Positions 1 through 9,758 of a stretch of DNA of 64,000 nucleotides are shown in pieces. The DNA comes from JAIOQJ01 sp963718635. GTDB taxonomy: Bacteria > Planctomycetota > Planctomycetia > Gemmatales > Gemmataceae. Below the pieces are notes generated by a model, which worked only from the letters and a program-made list of their open reading frames with translations, did not search any database and was not told where the DNA came from. Position 1 is the first letter of the stretch, and every line of letters begins with the position of its first letter. The position numbers were made by a program, and so were the translations under genes. The stretch spans positions 2,356,001 through 2,420,000 of the forward strand of contig OY970367.1 in NCBI GenBank assembly GCA_963718635.1, written 5' to 3'.

Positions 1-583
1 CCACGCGGAAGGGAGCATGGGCTGCGCCGAGGAAGCCGCCGACACCCGGATAACCCCATTTGGCTTCGCCCGTCTTGTACATCAATGAAAGATGCGCGGG
101 AACGGAGGCATTCGTCGGCCCGAGCACTTTCGAAACCCAGGCGCCCATCGCCGGCCAGTAATTCTGCGTCGCCGGCGTTTTCTTTCGACCCGTCATGCAT
201 TGGTAGCTGTCGTGTCCGCCGTCTGAGCCGACGAGCGAGCGGATGGCCACGAACTTATCCATCATCGCCGCGATGCGCGGGAAGTGTTCGCAGATCTGGA
301 TGCCCGGCACATTAGTTTGGATCGGCTTGAACTCGCCGCGGATTTCCGGTGGGGCATCGGGCTTCAGGTCCCACATGTCCATATGCGGCGGGCCACCCGG
401 CAGAAATACATTGATAATCGCCTTGTGCGAAGAGCGAACGCCCGATTGGGCTTCCGCAGCCAGCAGGTTCGGCAAGGCGAGCGAACTTCCCACCAGCGTA
501 CCGCCAATGGTGAGAAAATCGCGGCGCGAAACGCCATCGCAAAAACCGCCTTTACGATGAGGCTTGCCAAAGATGGTGAGCAT
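1..583 (-). CDS. DUF1501 family protein, N-terminal part (cut by window edge)
   Basis: The reading frame starts at the ATG at 583 and runs open to the window edge (about 194 residues). The N-terminus carries a Tat-type signal, SRRDFLTIGG, followed by a hydrophobic stretch (LVGSSLALPNLLAAEA). After it come FLPGGPPHMDMWDLKP and SDGGHDSYQCMTGR, typical of DUF1501 proteins (alkaline-phosphatase-like fold), which planctomycetes encode in large numbers with secreted cytochrome-domain partners. It is probably exported; the enzymatic role is unknown. The DUF1552 and DUF1592 genes lie upstream on the same strand but are separated by about 730 bp of repeat-rich DNA, so co-transcription is uncertain. 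The family assignment is firm; the C-terminus is outside the window. Confidence 0.85.
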   Translation of the reverse strand, partial: MLTIFGKPHRKGGFCDGVSRRDFLTIGGTLVGSSLALPNLLAAEAQSGVRSSHKAIINVFLPGGPPHMDMWDLKPDAPPEIRGEFKPIQTNVPGIQICEHFPRIAAMMDKFVAIRSLVGSDGGHDSYQCMTGRKKTPATQNYWPAMGAWVSKVLGPTNASVPAHLSLMYKTGEAKWGYPGVGGFLGAAHAPFRV

Positions 584-696
584 GATTAGGACCCTTGCAC
601 AATTCGGCAGGATAATCGGAATGGGCGGCCGGCAGATAGTTTACTCTAGGCGACCCGCGAATGATTGAACAGGGGAAAACCGGTTTCACAGTCGCG

Positions 697-724
697 TCGC
701 TCGCCAGAATCCGTTGGCGCAACT
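697..724. repeat. Half copy of the 34-bp palindromic repeat
   Basis: The bases TCGCTCGCCAGAATCCGTT followed by GCGCA match the right arm and flank of the perfect palindromes at 29264-29340 and 54997-55068. The left arm is absent, so this is a truncated copy. Confidence 0.6.
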
Positions 725-794
725 GCCGCGTCTGTTAATCGTCAAGCGTTTGATCCTTATCATTCCGCAAACCGAAATCCGCATTCCCTCCAAG

Positions 795-844
795 CGTTTT
801 CCCACGATTTTCTCGGGTCGGGGCTTCTGGAAATATTTCCAGAA
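795..844 (-). repeat. Covarying hairpin repeat, copy A
   Basis: Read on the minus strand, the copy is the palindrome TTCTGGAAATATTTCCAGAA, a short spacer, then the constant tail CGAGAAAATCG-TGGGAAAACG. The centre GGAAATATTTCC and the tail are shared with copies at 938, 44633, 44804, 55627 and 55769; the outer stem bases differ but remain self-complementary. Confidence 0.8.
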
Positions 845-937
845 CCTGCGCCGTCAGAATGACAGACGATTGAATGTCAAGCATCTGATCATTGATGATT
901 CCGCAATCCGAATTCCGCATTCCGCATTTCCTCCGAG

Positions 938-1000
938 CGTTTTCCCACGATTTTCTCGTGAATGCCCTTCGGGAAATATTTCCCGAAGGGTCGGTGAAAA
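938..1000 (-). repeat. Covarying hairpin repeat, copy B
   Basis: On the minus strand this reads TTTTCACCGA, a 26-bp perfect palindrome (CCCTTCGGGAAAT/ATTTCCCGAAGGG), the spacer CATTCA and the constant tail. The TTTTCACCGA leader is also found in copy C at 44633, so the conserved unit is about 63 nt. Confidence 0.85.
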
Positions 1001-1230
1001 CCCTTCAAAGTTGCCTTTCGCTCGGCTAAAGGTTTTTCTTTCGCCGAACGAAAAGCGACTATCTGCGCTGCGACAACGGAGATAGTCGTACATACCAGCT
1101 TAGGCGCGCTGTTTTTGGAATTCTTTTTTTAGAGCAACAAAACGTCGGGGTGGATGCCAGGCTATTTCGCGGCTTTGACTGATCATTAATTTAATCACAT
1201 CTGCTTGCGGCGGCTTGTGCAAACAGTCAG

Positions 1231-1286
1231 AGCCGCGACCGTGATAGTAGGGAGCGATAGCGCACACTCCGCTTACGGTCGTGGCT
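1231..1286. repeat. Inverted repeat AGCCGCGACCGT / ACGGTCGTGGCT
   Basis: Two 12-bp arms with one mismatch enclose about 32 bases. The rest of the 584-1316 spacer holds only hairpin copies A and B, a half palindrome, and no convincing gene. Confidence 0.55.
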
Positions 1287-1316
1287 TTGACGGCGCTCGA
1301 CCAAGCCGCGCCTTTC

Positions 1317-2687
1317 TCACGCCAATAACGCGTTCAACGGCCCTGTCTGATCGATGTCTTTAAGCCCCGTGTCGGGGATGCCGAATTTGTCGCGGGGTTT
1401 GCCAACGGCGTGGAGCAGGGTGCAGTAGAGGTTGGCCATCGTGCGGTGGTTCTTCGAGCCGTACTTCGGAAAGCGCAGGTAACGCCCGGCGGTGTTGAGC
1501 TTGCCTCCCAAATTGCCGATGAGCACGACCGGCCATTCGCTGCAGACTGGGATGATGGCCTTCGCCGGAATCGCTGAGGTAGACGATCAGCGTATTGTCG
1601 AGCATCGTGCCGTTACCTTCTTTGACGCTATCGAGTTTCTTGCAGAGGCCGGCGATGAGTTTGGTGTGAAACTGGCGAAGTTCGACGTGGCAATCTTCGG
1701 AAGAAGCACGGCCATAGGCGGCGCCATGGCCGACGCCGTGCAGGTCGAGGATGCCGAATTCGGGGAAGCTGCCAAAACTCTGGCCGCCGCCGCCGGAGAT
1801 AAGGGTGACCGTGTTGGTAACACCAGCGAGCAGCGCTGCGGTTGCGATTTCAAACTGGGCTTCGAGAATAAGACTGGAGGTTGTCGTCGTCTGCTTGTCA
1901 CCGAGTTTGGGCGCGTTCCTCTTTAGTTCATCGGCTTTGGCGAGCAACTCGCGTTGACGACCGTGCAGCGATTCGAACGCTTCGAGGTAGCGGTCGAATT
2001 TCTCTTTCTCATCTCCCGAAAGTGCGGCCTGCGATCGCTTCACATCGTCAGCCATGAAGTCGAGCAGACTGGTGCGCCGATCGAACGCCTTGCGGCCCGA
2101 ACCTTGCGCAACGCTGCCAAAGATCGCTTTGAAGGCGAGGTCGGGCGAGCAGATGATGGGGACGTTTTTGCCCGGCCCCGACGCGGAATAACTGTAGTTC
2201 ATGACGTTGGCATTGCCGCCGTAACCGATAGCGACATGAGGGAATGTCCCTGGCAGTGCATCGCTGATGGCCGAGTCGATCGTCTGCGCCATCGGCCCCT
2301 TGTTGGCGGGGTAGCAACCGAGGGCGCCGTGGTTGGCGGAGTGATCGCTCAGTGCGATTCGCCCCGACAGTCCTTGAACAAGGGCGATGCGATCTTGGAA
2401 CGGTGCAAGAGCTTCGATCGCCTTGTGCAGCGTACGGCCTTTGAGACTTGATTCTTCGAGCACATCGTTGGTCGGGCCATACTTGAGCGGTTCTAAGCCC
2501 GATGGCAACAGATGATTGGGGCTCATCCCGTTGCTCTGCATGACGAAGACCATGCGCTTGCGATTGACGACTTTGTCGTCACCGGCGGCATGGGCGGCCA
2601 GTTGACCCAAAATGGGCGATAGCAGTGAGGCGCCAGCACCAGGGCAACGCCTTTCATCAATTCACGGCGTGTCGTTTCAGAATTCAC
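1317..2687 (-). CDS. DUF1552 family secreted protein (two frameshifts)
   Basis: The main frame contains KRMVFVMQSNGMSPNHLLPSG, SDHSANHGALGCYPANKG and LISGGGGQSFGSFPEFGIL, which mark a DUF1552 protein, a planctomycete family encoded next to DUF1592/DUF1588 cytochrome proteins; its reaction is unknown. The start is the GTG at 2687, overlapping the stop of the upstream DUF1592 gene (GTGA), with the Tat-like N-terminus TTRRELMKGVA. Two indels break the frame. One lies near 2630, where restoring a base in a GG run gives GVALGAGASLLSPILG. The other lies near 1545, after which the true C-terminus (LIGNLGGKLNTAGRYLRFP...) continues in another frame to the stop at 1317. Sequencing error is more likely than decay because the downstream frame is intact and conserved. 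Confidence 0.85.
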
Positions 2688-4858
2688 TTGATTTCTCCCT
2701 GAGCGTTTGGTTTGGCATTGGCGGAGGATCGATAAAGAAATGAATCGGATGTAAGCAGTGAGACGACGAGCGCCTTGAAGCTGCCGCCGCTTTCGACGTA
2801 GGCGCGGTCGGCTTCCTGGAGTGTTTTGGAATCGCTGAGTGACTCATTGCGGCCCAGGAAATAGCGGAATACGTGCCGAATGAACACTTGCCGCACGCGC
2901 TCGGAATCGGCCAATTTGCGGATCATCTCCCGCGGGTCTCTCACGGTTCCATCGAGTTTGGGATCGCCGCTGTCGGTGATTTCACCGGTCGCCTTGAGCT
3001 CCACTTCACGGGTCAAACGCCCGAGTGACTTCCCCTTTTTATCGACGTTTTTTGCTGTTGCCTCGACATCTGTTACCGTTTCGCTGGAGCGGAAACGGCC
3101 ATAATGATCGAAGTTCTCAAAAGGTAGGCCGAGTTCGTCCATCCGTTGATGGCACTTCCAACAAGCGGCTGCGCGGGTGACTGTCAAGCGATCTCGGAAG
3201 GTGCGATGGGGGTCATCGGGAACCTGTGCCACCACACCGATCGGCAAGTCGGGAACCGTTCCGCCCAGCAACCGTTCGCGAATCCAACGGCCGCGGCGAA
3301 CCGGATCGTTCTCAAAGTTCGTACTAAATGCTACGAGCCAACTCGGCTGCATGAGGATGCCAAGGCGAGTGTCCTTTGGCAACATTGCGGGCTGCGGGCT
3401 TGGCCATTCGTCGAAGCCGTAAACCTTCGTTACGGTGGCTTTCCATTCGGGCGGACGCTTCGCCTTAGGGTCGGGAGCAGGCAAGACATCCGAAGGAACC
3501 AGTTCCAGCTTGCGCGTCTGCTTGTTCGTCCTCATCGTCGCATTGACGAACGATAGCTGCGTGGAGAGCATTTCGCGAAAGACGTCTTTATCGGCTTCGA
3601 GAATATAGAGCACCAAGCGGTCCGTGTCATTGACCAGGTTTCCGGGAAGGTGCTTGATGCCATCAGTTGGCTTTTCCTTGAACACGTCGCTTGCTTTGTG
3701 ATACTCGAAGTATTCCCGGAAGAACTTCAGCACATGCGGCTTCTCGAATTTCGCATCATCGAGCATTCGGCGAACATGGCAAGCGACCTGTTCTTTCGTC
3801 GCAAGTTCGCCTTTCTGTGCGGCTTGCGTAATCCCGGTTTCACGACGATCCGCCAGCGCCAGGCTCAAGGCTCTTGCCAGCTCTGCCGGAGCGAGCATCC
3901 GCCGTCCCGAGCCATCTTTCTCTGATCCCAGTTCGCTGCGGTACATGGCATCGGTACGCAGGAGCACCGCTTGCAGCATCGTCTTCGCGGCGCCGGGACC
4001 ATCGTCGCTCTTCGCGAGTTTTTCGTAGAGATCAATGAGCCGCGTCACATCATCGGAATCGGCGTTGCGACCAATGGCCAATTTGAATTGCAGTTGGATG
4101 GCCGTCTCAAGCTGTGCCCGCGTTGGCGCCGTTTCCGGTTCCATCAGCACGACGAACTCGCGCACCGAATCGCTTTTGCCGCTGGGCTTGCCGTCCTTGA
4201 TGACGTGAGCGGTCTGCGCGGCCACAATCGCTTCAGCGTTCCTGAGCAGAATCTCTGCGCTCGGCTCGTCGATCGTGTACAGGCCGGCAAAGTCTTTGAT
4301 GCCGCGTTCGGGTATGAGCGTGAACGGCTGCACCACGCCATCCGGTTTGCCGCGCGTGACTTCGCGAAGAAAGCCCATATACGCTTCGGGACTTAAGCGC
4401 CAGACACGGGCAGCCGAAGCTGTTTCTTTTTCAATCAACTTGCCGAACAACAACTCGTGCGGAATAAGGTTGCCTTGGTTAGGCAATCTGGCAGCCACAG
4501 CGCCGATCTTTGCGGTCGCCCAAGCGACGACGGCTCGAGCTTTCACATTGTCCGGCGCGGTTCCTTGGCGGGCGGCATCAGGCTATCGCGAATTTGGCTT
4601 CGGACCGCAGCCCAACGCTCCGGCTCTTTCGCTGTATCGCTCGAAAGGTCGTCAACGCGGATGTGCCCGGACTGCTTGTCGGGCCCATGGCATTTGACGC
4701 AATGCGCCTGCAAGAATGGGATCACGGTCTTTTGGAATGTATCATCGTTCGCGGTTTCAGCAGCCGGGCGCGCCATTCAACTGCGCGAGCCATCCAACCG
4801 AGAACGTAATGGCCAGCAGCATTTTCAAAGCGAAGGCCGGCGCTTGTAATTGTGACAC
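2684..4858 (-). CDS. DUF1592/DUF1588/DUF1585 protein with N-terminal cytochrome c domain (frameshifted)
   Basis: This is a large exported planctomycete protein. A signal peptide (MLLAITFSVGWLAQLNGA) precedes a cytochrome c domain with CVKCHGPDKQSG (haem motif CxxCH). Next come the DUF1587/1595 and DUF1592 regions, a DUF1588 part containing FSTNFENDPVRRGRWIRERL and a second CxxCH in AACWKCHQRMDELG, and a DUF1585-like end (HVFRYFLGRNESLSDSKT). The likely start is the GTG at 4858, preceded by GTGGAG; the ATG at 4822 is the alternative. Frame breaks near 4775 and 4545 separate the signal peptide, cytochrome domain and main body. The stop overlaps the GTG of the DUF1552 gene, indicating translational coupling. 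An extracytoplasmic electron-transfer role is inferred from the haem motifs. Confidence 0.85.
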
Positions 4859-5106
4859 GAGAAAACTCCACGTTCCGTTTTCACCGTCATTATTTAGCGA
4901 ACTGCCAAAAAGCTGAGCGTGCAGAAGGCAGGGAAGGAGTGCACCGGACCATTGAGGACGATGCATTTGGCAGGTAGGCGTCGGCAGAAGAACTCATCGA
5001 AAAACGGCCGGAGCAGGGTGTTGGATTGCCCCATTCATGGCCTCGTCGATATTGTACCGCGATCGCGGTTTGTGTCAAACTCCGTCCGCCGTTCGGATTT
5101 GATGCA

Positions 5107-6246
5107 TCATGGACTGCCGAAGCGCGTCATGCGAAACATGTCAATCACGAGGTCGGTGCGGCCTTGCGTCGTCAAGTCGGCGAGGATCTCACCCACAACC
5201 GGCGCGAACTTGAATCCATGGCCGGAAAAGCCAGTGGCGATGGCGACGTTCGGATGCTCCGGATGCCGATCGATAATGAAGTGCCGGTCCGGAGAAAGTG
5301 TGTAAATGCAGACTTCGGAATGGTGCAGCGCACCATTCGCTTTTGGCACATGCTTGGAGATGAATTCGCGCAGGACGGCTTCATCGTGTGGGTGTCCAGT
5401 TCGGTCGATCTCGTCGACGGAGACGATTTCATTGGCGCCATAATGGCGTGCGATCTTATGCCCCCGGCGATCGATGACGGGAAAGCCGTAGTAGTAGCCA
5501 TCGGGGATTTCAGCGATATAGACAGGACAGCGATAGCGGCGAAACGATCGATCATCGGAAGTGCCAAACCAATGAGGGGCCTGCCGCATAACTCGCAGGC
5601 GTCTGCCATGATGGGCCAGAAGTTGGCCCGCCCATGGGCCGGCGGTGATGACTAGTTTCGCAGCGCGATATTCCCCTTTCTCAGTCCGAACGCGGACTTC
5701 CGCATTGCTTGCCGTCCACTCCCGAACAGGTTCGAAGTCGTGCAACTGGGCGCCGGCACGCTTGGCCCCGTCCAAATGCGCATGGACGCATTCTTCGACA
5801 TGAAGGGACCCGGCCTGGTGTTCGTAAACTCCCTGATACTCTTCACCAAATTCAAATTGGGGAAAACGACTCTGCATCTCCAGCGCATCGCAAACATCGA
5901 TCAATAGTCCATGTTCTTTGGCAGAGTGTTGGACGCCGCGAACAAGGTCGCCATCGTGTCGCCCGATGTTGAGGCAACCGCATTCGGTCAATAGGTGAAC
6001 GCCGCTGGCTTGTTCGAGGTCGTACCAGCGTCCCCACGCGCGTTGGAGTACAGGGACATAGCCGGGATGCTCGAAATAAGCGGTGCGAATGATGCGCGTA
6101 TGGCCATGCGAACTTCCGCGATCGTGAACGAAGCCAAATTGCTCGAGCCCCAGCACGCGCAGGCCGCGGGCCGCCAGCTCATAGCAAGCGGCCGAGCCCA
6201 TGCCTCCCAGGCCAATGACGATGACATCAAAATTAGCGGCTGACAT
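5107..6246 (-). CDS. solA: SolA/monomeric sarcosine oxidase-like FAD amine oxidase
   Basis: The 379-residue protein has the usual length for the N-methyl-L-tryptophan oxidase / monomeric sarcosine oxidase family. These cytoplasmic flavoenzymes oxidise secondary amines such as N-methyl amino acids and release formaldehyde and H2O2. The dinucleotide fold starts at DVIVIGLGGMG (residues 7-17), followed by RGSSHGHTRIIRTAYFEHP, the family segment. Near the C-terminus SEVCIYTLSPDRHFIID contains the cysteine expected to hold FAD covalently, followed by ATGFSGHGFKFAPVVGEIL. It is divergently transcribed from the amidinotransferase gene, with only about 75 bp between them. The exact substrate cannot be told. 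No frame problems are seen. Confidence 0.85.
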   Translation of the reverse strand: MSAANFDVIVIGLGGMGSAACYELAARGLRVLGLEQFGFVHDRGSSHGHTRIIRTAYFEHPGYVPVLQRAWGRWYDLEQASGVHLLTECGCLNIGRHDGDLVRGVQHSAKEHGLLIDVCDALEMQSRFPQFEFGEEYQGVYEHQAGSLHVEECVHAHLDGAKRAGAQLHDFEPVREWTASNAEVRVRTEKGEYRAAKLVITAGPWAGQLLAHHGRRLRVMRQAPHWFGTSDDRSFRRYRCPVYIAEIPDGYYYGFPVIDRRGHKIARHYGANEIVSVDEIDRTGHPHDEAVLREFISKHVPKANGALHHSEVCIYTLSPDRHFIIDRHPEHPNVAIATGFSGHGFKFAPVVGEILADLTTQGRTDLVIDMFRMTRFGSP

Positions 6247-6323
6247 ATAAAAAGGATAGCCTCTCGCTGCGGAGTACGCTATGGGTTCGATGCTTGCAAG
6301 CGATGGGGTGGGAGAAAGAAACG

Positions 6324-7145
6324 ATGCGTGCGACGCCGCGGATTCTCATGTGCCCGCCCGATCATTACGGGATTGAATACGAAATCAACCCGTGGATGAA
6401 CCGCTCCATGGCGGCCGTGCGCGATCTGGCGTTCAAACAATGGCGCGAACTGCGCGATACGCTGATCGCTCTCAACGTTATCGTCGAAGAAATGACGCCT
6501 CAGCCGGGCCTGCCCGATCTAGTATTCACGGCTAACGCCGGCCTGATGTTTCGGCAGCGCTTTTTCAGCTCGCGGTTTATGCACGAAGTCCGAGCGAAAG
6601 AATCCCCATTCTTTGATAGTTGGTTCGCTCAGCACGGCTACGAAATCGTCCACTGGCCAGAGGGTATGTACCACGAAGGGGCGGGCGACGCCCTCTTTTG
6701 CGGCGATGCCCTGTTCGCCGGTTATCGCACGCGCTCCGACGTCAGCGCCCATCAGTGGGTCGCTTCGCAAGTGGGAGTTCGCGTGCTGCCGGTCGAACTG
6801 GTGAATCCTCGTTTTTATCATCTAGACACCTGCTTCTGCCCGCTGGCGCCCGACCGGGCACTTTGGTTTCCAGATGCGTTCGACGCCTATGGCAAGCGGG
6901 TCATTGAAGGGCACGTTCCTAATTTGATTGCGGTGGACGAAGCGGAAGCCAATCGGTTTGGCTGCAATGCCGTGGTGGTTGGCAAGACGGTCATCCATAA
7001 CAGCCAATGCCCGCACTTGGCCGGGCAACTGAAAAGCAACGGCTACCAATCGATTTCGGTGGAACTGGACGAGTTTCTGAAGGCCGGCGGCAGCGCCAAA
7101 TGTCTGACACTCCGCATCGATGGCGAAGAAGCGGCAACGTGGTAG
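6324..7145 (+). CDS. Amidinotransferase / dimethylarginine dimethylaminohydrolase-like protein
   Basis: The 273-residue protein belongs to the guanidine-modifying superfamily (arginine deiminase, DDAH, amidinotransferases). PDLVFTANAG lies near residue 65, the acidic motif HEGAGD near 117, the histidine motif FYHLDTCFCPL near 178, and the presumed catalytic cysteine in GGSAKCLTLR close to the C-terminus. These give the Cys-His-Asp/Glu set used to hydrolyse or transfer amidino groups of arginine derivatives. I chose the ATG at 6324 because GGGAGAAAG lies about nine bases upstream; an in-frame ATG at 6294 would add ten residues. The substrate is unresolved; ornithine cyclodeaminase-associated and DDAH-like members look similar. 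Confidence 0.8.
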   Translation: MRATPRILMCPPDHYGIEYEINPWMNRSMAAVRDLAFKQWRELRDTLIALNVIVEEMTPQPGLPDLVFTANAGLMFRQRFFSSRFMHEVRAKESPFFDSWFAQHGYEIVHWPEGMYHEGAGDALFCGDALFAGYRTRSDVSAHQWVASQVGVRVLPVELVNPRFYHLDTCFCPLAPDRALWFPDAFDAYGKRVIEGHVPNLIAVDEAEANRFGCNAVVVGKTVIHNSQCPHLAGQLKSNGYQSISVELDEFLKAGGSAKCLTLRIDGEEAATW

Positions 7146-7211
7146 CTGAAGGCCGAAATTGCATAAAAAAGGCGTAAACCTTATCTTCTGAGTCGTTCAG
7201 AGAAACCCATT

Positions 7212-7596
7212 ATGAAACATACACCCGTTGCAATCAGTTTGTTATTGTGCGAGCAAGTCATCGTTGATGAGAAGACTGCGCAATGTCACGCCGGTGAACT
7301 GTTTCAGTACTCGAAAGGTGGAGGTGCTACCTGGTCTTGCGACCTTTTACGCGTTAGCATGGTTGACGGATGGCATCGGAGAAATGCCAATAGAACTCAC
7401 GGTTGAAAGGCTTGATACAATGGAAGATCGCGCTGAGCGCGTTCTGCGTTTCGTAGATCCGCTAAGCGAAATGCGCTGTATGATGAGGATTCGAAACTGT
7501 CATCTTCCTATTCGAGGCTCCTATTAGGTTTCATTGTTAGTCAATCGTGAGCTCATTGCTCAACGTAAGTTTTCTGTCAAATTGGAAGGAGAATAA
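7212..7596 (+). pseudogene. DUF6941-like small protein, broken by a frameshift and an in-frame TAG
   Basis: Translation from the ATG at 7212 gives MKHTPVAISLLLCEQVIVDEKT. Then one extra G (near 7282) shifts the frame to RNVTPVNCFSTRKVEVLPG and GIGEMPIELTVERLDTMEDRA. After PIRGSY at about 7527 a TAG replaces what should be a CAG codon; the frame then continues VSLLVNRELIAQRKF...EGE to TAA at 7596. This is the architecture of a family of about 125-residue proteins annotated as DUF6941. The indel could be a sequencing error, but the stop looks like a C-to-T substitution, so real inactivation or readthrough is possible. The function of the family is not known. Confidence 0.6.
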
Positions 7597-7597
7597 C

Positions 7598-7804
7598 ATG
7601 GGAGAAGCTACTGCACCAATAAGCTCTGAGGGACGCTTTGTTAGTGACAACTGCGTCGATGTTTGGATGGAAGAACCAGGCGATTATACAGTTCGGCCTA
7701 TTCCACCCGGCCCCCGGCTCGAGCGTGCGAAGGCCGAACGTTTGAAAATTTACGGCTCGAGCGAGCCGGGTGTTCAACCGCCGCCGAAGAGTGAGCCCGA
7801 ATAA
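7598..7804 (+). CDS. Small hypothetical protein (68 aa)
   Basis: The ATG at 7598 follows GGAAGGAG by eight bases and starts one base after the stop of the DUF6941-like gene, so the two form an operon. The protein MGEATAPISSEGRFVSDNCV... is hydrophilic and ends in a proline- and acid-rich tail (PGVQPPPKSEPE). It contains no recognisable motif, signal peptide or membrane segment. Coding status rests on the good ribosome-binding site and the operon position. Confidence 0.5.
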   Translation: MGEATAPISSEGRFVSDNCVDVWMEEPGDYTVRPIPPGPRLERAKAERLKIYGSSEPGVQPPPKSEPE

Positions 7805-7840
7805 CGGGCTGAATTACATTTCACGATCCTGAAGCGCCAG

Positions 7841-8000
7841 TTTCGAAGTTGCGCGTTACCAAGCGGCTTCGAGGGTATTGAGAGCCCGAAGCGTAAGCAA
7901 GGGAAGGCGTTAGGAAAAAATAGGCCTTTCCTTGCTTGCGCTTCGGGCTCTCATTGACCCAATAAATTCGTCGTGATTCCGCTAGCGCGCAACTTCAAAA
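7841..8000. mobile_element. MITE-like element, copy 1 (160 bp)
   Basis: The ends are inverted repeats (left TTTCGAAGTTGCGCG, right CGCGCAACTTCAAAA). The interior holds a long hairpin, GAGAGCCCGAAGCG.AAGCAAGG paired with its complement, around GGAAAAAATAGGCCTTTCC. An 8-bp direct repeat AGCGCCAG flanks it (7833-7840 and 8001-8008). It encodes nothing. Two further copies are at 17249 and 44378. This element fills most of the 7805-8123 spacer. Confidence 0.85.
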
Positions 8001-8123
8001 AGCGCCAGCGAAGGATCTCAAGAGCCTGAAGCGTAAGCGACGGTTCGGTACCTCATCCGTCTTTACATTACTTTTCCGACTCGGACCTTACAGCTAATTT
8101 GCACATAGCGCCTAATTGTCGCG

Positions 8124-9291
8124 CTACAGAATACCCGATGCAGCCACTTTGATGCCCTTGAAGGCCATCTTCAACTTGTCTGGATCGGGAGCGAACTCGA
8201 GCGCGGTTGCTTTGTCCACGTCGCCGCGTTCGACCAACTGCCGCAGATTCTCGGTGAAGTCGACCATCCCTTCGTTGTAAAACATCTTCACCGCATCTTG
8301 CAGCTTCGCATCTTCTTCGGTGGCTATCAACTTGCGGATGGTCGGATTGACGATCATGATTTCGTTCGTCGGCACACGACTCTTCTTCAAGCCCTTCAAC
8401 AGCTTTTGGGCAACAACCGCCTTGAGATTATTCGCCAGCGCTTTGCGGATGGCGCCATGCTTCTCGGGCGGGAAAAGATCGAGGATGCGATTGATCGTGG
8501 TGGCAGCGCTCGAAGCGTGAATGGTGCCGAACACTAAGTGACCGGTTTCGGCGGCATGGACGGCGGCCTCGAAGGTTTCCACGTCGCGCAACTCACCAAC
8601 CAGAATGATGTCGGGATCCTGGCGCACGGCATCCTTCAACGCCTTGTGCCAGTCTTTGCTGTCCAAGCCGATCTCGCGTTGGTTGATGTAAGCCTTCTTA
8701 TCCGTAAACGTGAATTCGATCGGATCCTCAACGGTGAGGATATGAAGCGGTTCGCGTTCATTGATGTAGTCGAGCATCGAAGCGATGGTGGTCGATTTGC
8801 CCGAGCCGGTAACGCCAGCGAGAATCACGAGGCCTTCGGGAAAATTGCACAGGCTTTCCATGCTCGGCGGCAAGCCAAGGCCGGCAAAGTTGGGGATCGA
8901 GTTATTCACCCGGCGGGCAACGAGCGACAGCCGGCTGCGCTGGCGAAAAAGGGACACGCGAAAACGGCATTCGTCTTGCCCGACCACCCAGGAGAAATCG
9001 ACGCCGCCTTCATCGTCCAATATCTTGCGATGCTTCGGCTGGAGAATTGGGAAGAAGAGTCTTTCCATATCCTCTTGCGTCAGCGGCCGCATCTCGACGC
9101 GCCTGATGTCGCCTCGCATGCGCATCATCGGCGGCTGCCCGACTTTGAGATGCAAGTCCGAAGCTTCGTGCTTCATCACCATGCGAAAGAGCTTATTGAC
9201 CTCCGGCTCGCGCCGGCGAAGCAGCGGGCCGTTCGTCGGGCAGCGAAGGCGCCGCGGGTTCGATTTCCACTTCGGCAACGGCTTCAGCCAT
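8124..9291 (-). CDS. pilT: PilT-type pilus retraction ATPase (one frameshift near the N-terminus)
   Basis: The protein is a secretion-superfamily ATPase that powers type IV pilus retraction at the inner membrane. The N-terminal domain contains KHEASDLHLKVGQPPMMRM. The RecA-like core has Walker A GVTGSGKST, the Asp box LTVEDPIE, Walker B ILVGELRD and the His box AETGHLVFGTIHASSA. Near the end NPTIRKLIATEED corresponds to the AIRNLIRE motif of PilT, favouring PilT over PilB. The ATG at 9291 gives MAEAVAEVEIEPAAPSLPDE, but one indel near 9210 is needed to reach REPEVNKLFRMVMK. hisF lies upstream and a secretin gene further upstream, all on the minus strand, so the region may serve a pilus system. 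Confidence 0.88.
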
Positions 9292-9307
9292 GATCTGCTC
9301 CTTCTTG

Positions 9308-9364
9308 TTAGCCGGATGCGCCAGCGACGGAGTATTGTTCGCCGTCGCTGGCGCGTCCGGCTAA
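9308..9364. repeat. Palindromic repeat TTAGCCGGA..GCGCCAGCGACGG
   Basis: Two arms of about 23 bp (9308-9330 and 9342-9364) are inverted with one mismatch around a short loop. A related pair lies at 33562-33693, and the sequence at the insertion site of MITE copy 3 (44361-44377) belongs to the same family. Confidence 0.75.
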
Positions 9365-9402
9365 ACGTGTGGAATCAATCAACTTCCTCATCTGCATTCC
9401 CC

Positions 9403-9692
9403 GCCACCCCGCTTGCCGGGGTGGAGCGCACGTTCGTGACTAGATAGGGGCTTCTTCTCCCACTCTCGCCGCCACCCCGCTTGCCGGGGTGGAGCGCACG
9501 TTCGTGACTAGATAGAGGCTTCTTCTCCCACTCTCGCCGCCACCCCGCTTGCCGGGGTGGAGCGCCGGTTTGAAACCTGAGTTCTAGCTACGAACCTGCG
9601 CTCCACCCCGGCAAGCGGGGTGGCGGCGAGAGTGACGCATTTTCCAGTTCTAGCTACGAACCTGCGCTCCACCCCGGCAAGCGGGGTGGAGG
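9403..9692. repeat. Array of five CCACCCCGCTTGCCGGGGTGG palindromes, three forward and two inverted
   Basis: The palindromic core CCACCCCGCTTGCCGGGG + TGG occurs at about 9403, 9472, 9540, 9602 and 9669. The first three are followed by AGCGC and the last two are preceded by its complement. The first spacers share ACGTTCGTGACTAGATAG and the last two share TTCTAGCTACGAACCTGCG, making a large inverted structure with a period of about 69 bp. A diverged copy is near 55430. It occupies the pilT-hisF spacer and codes for nothing. Confidence 0.85.
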
Positions 9693-9758
9693 CGATTTCA
9701 ACGCCGATGAACCTCGCGTCGCATCAGTACCTTGCGCCAGCGACGAAGTAATTCCTCA

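Noticed and set aside
735..920. Short frames reading ...EIFPEA..RENRGKT through the hairpin repeats (also at 44647 and 55745)
   Set aside because: The same peptide appears in every copy because the DNA repeat is conserved; the frames have no ribosome-binding site and differ in length.
9403..9692. CRISPR-like array
   Set aside because: The repeats are palindromes in two orientations with near-identical spacers, and there are no cas genes; it is a palindromic repeat array.
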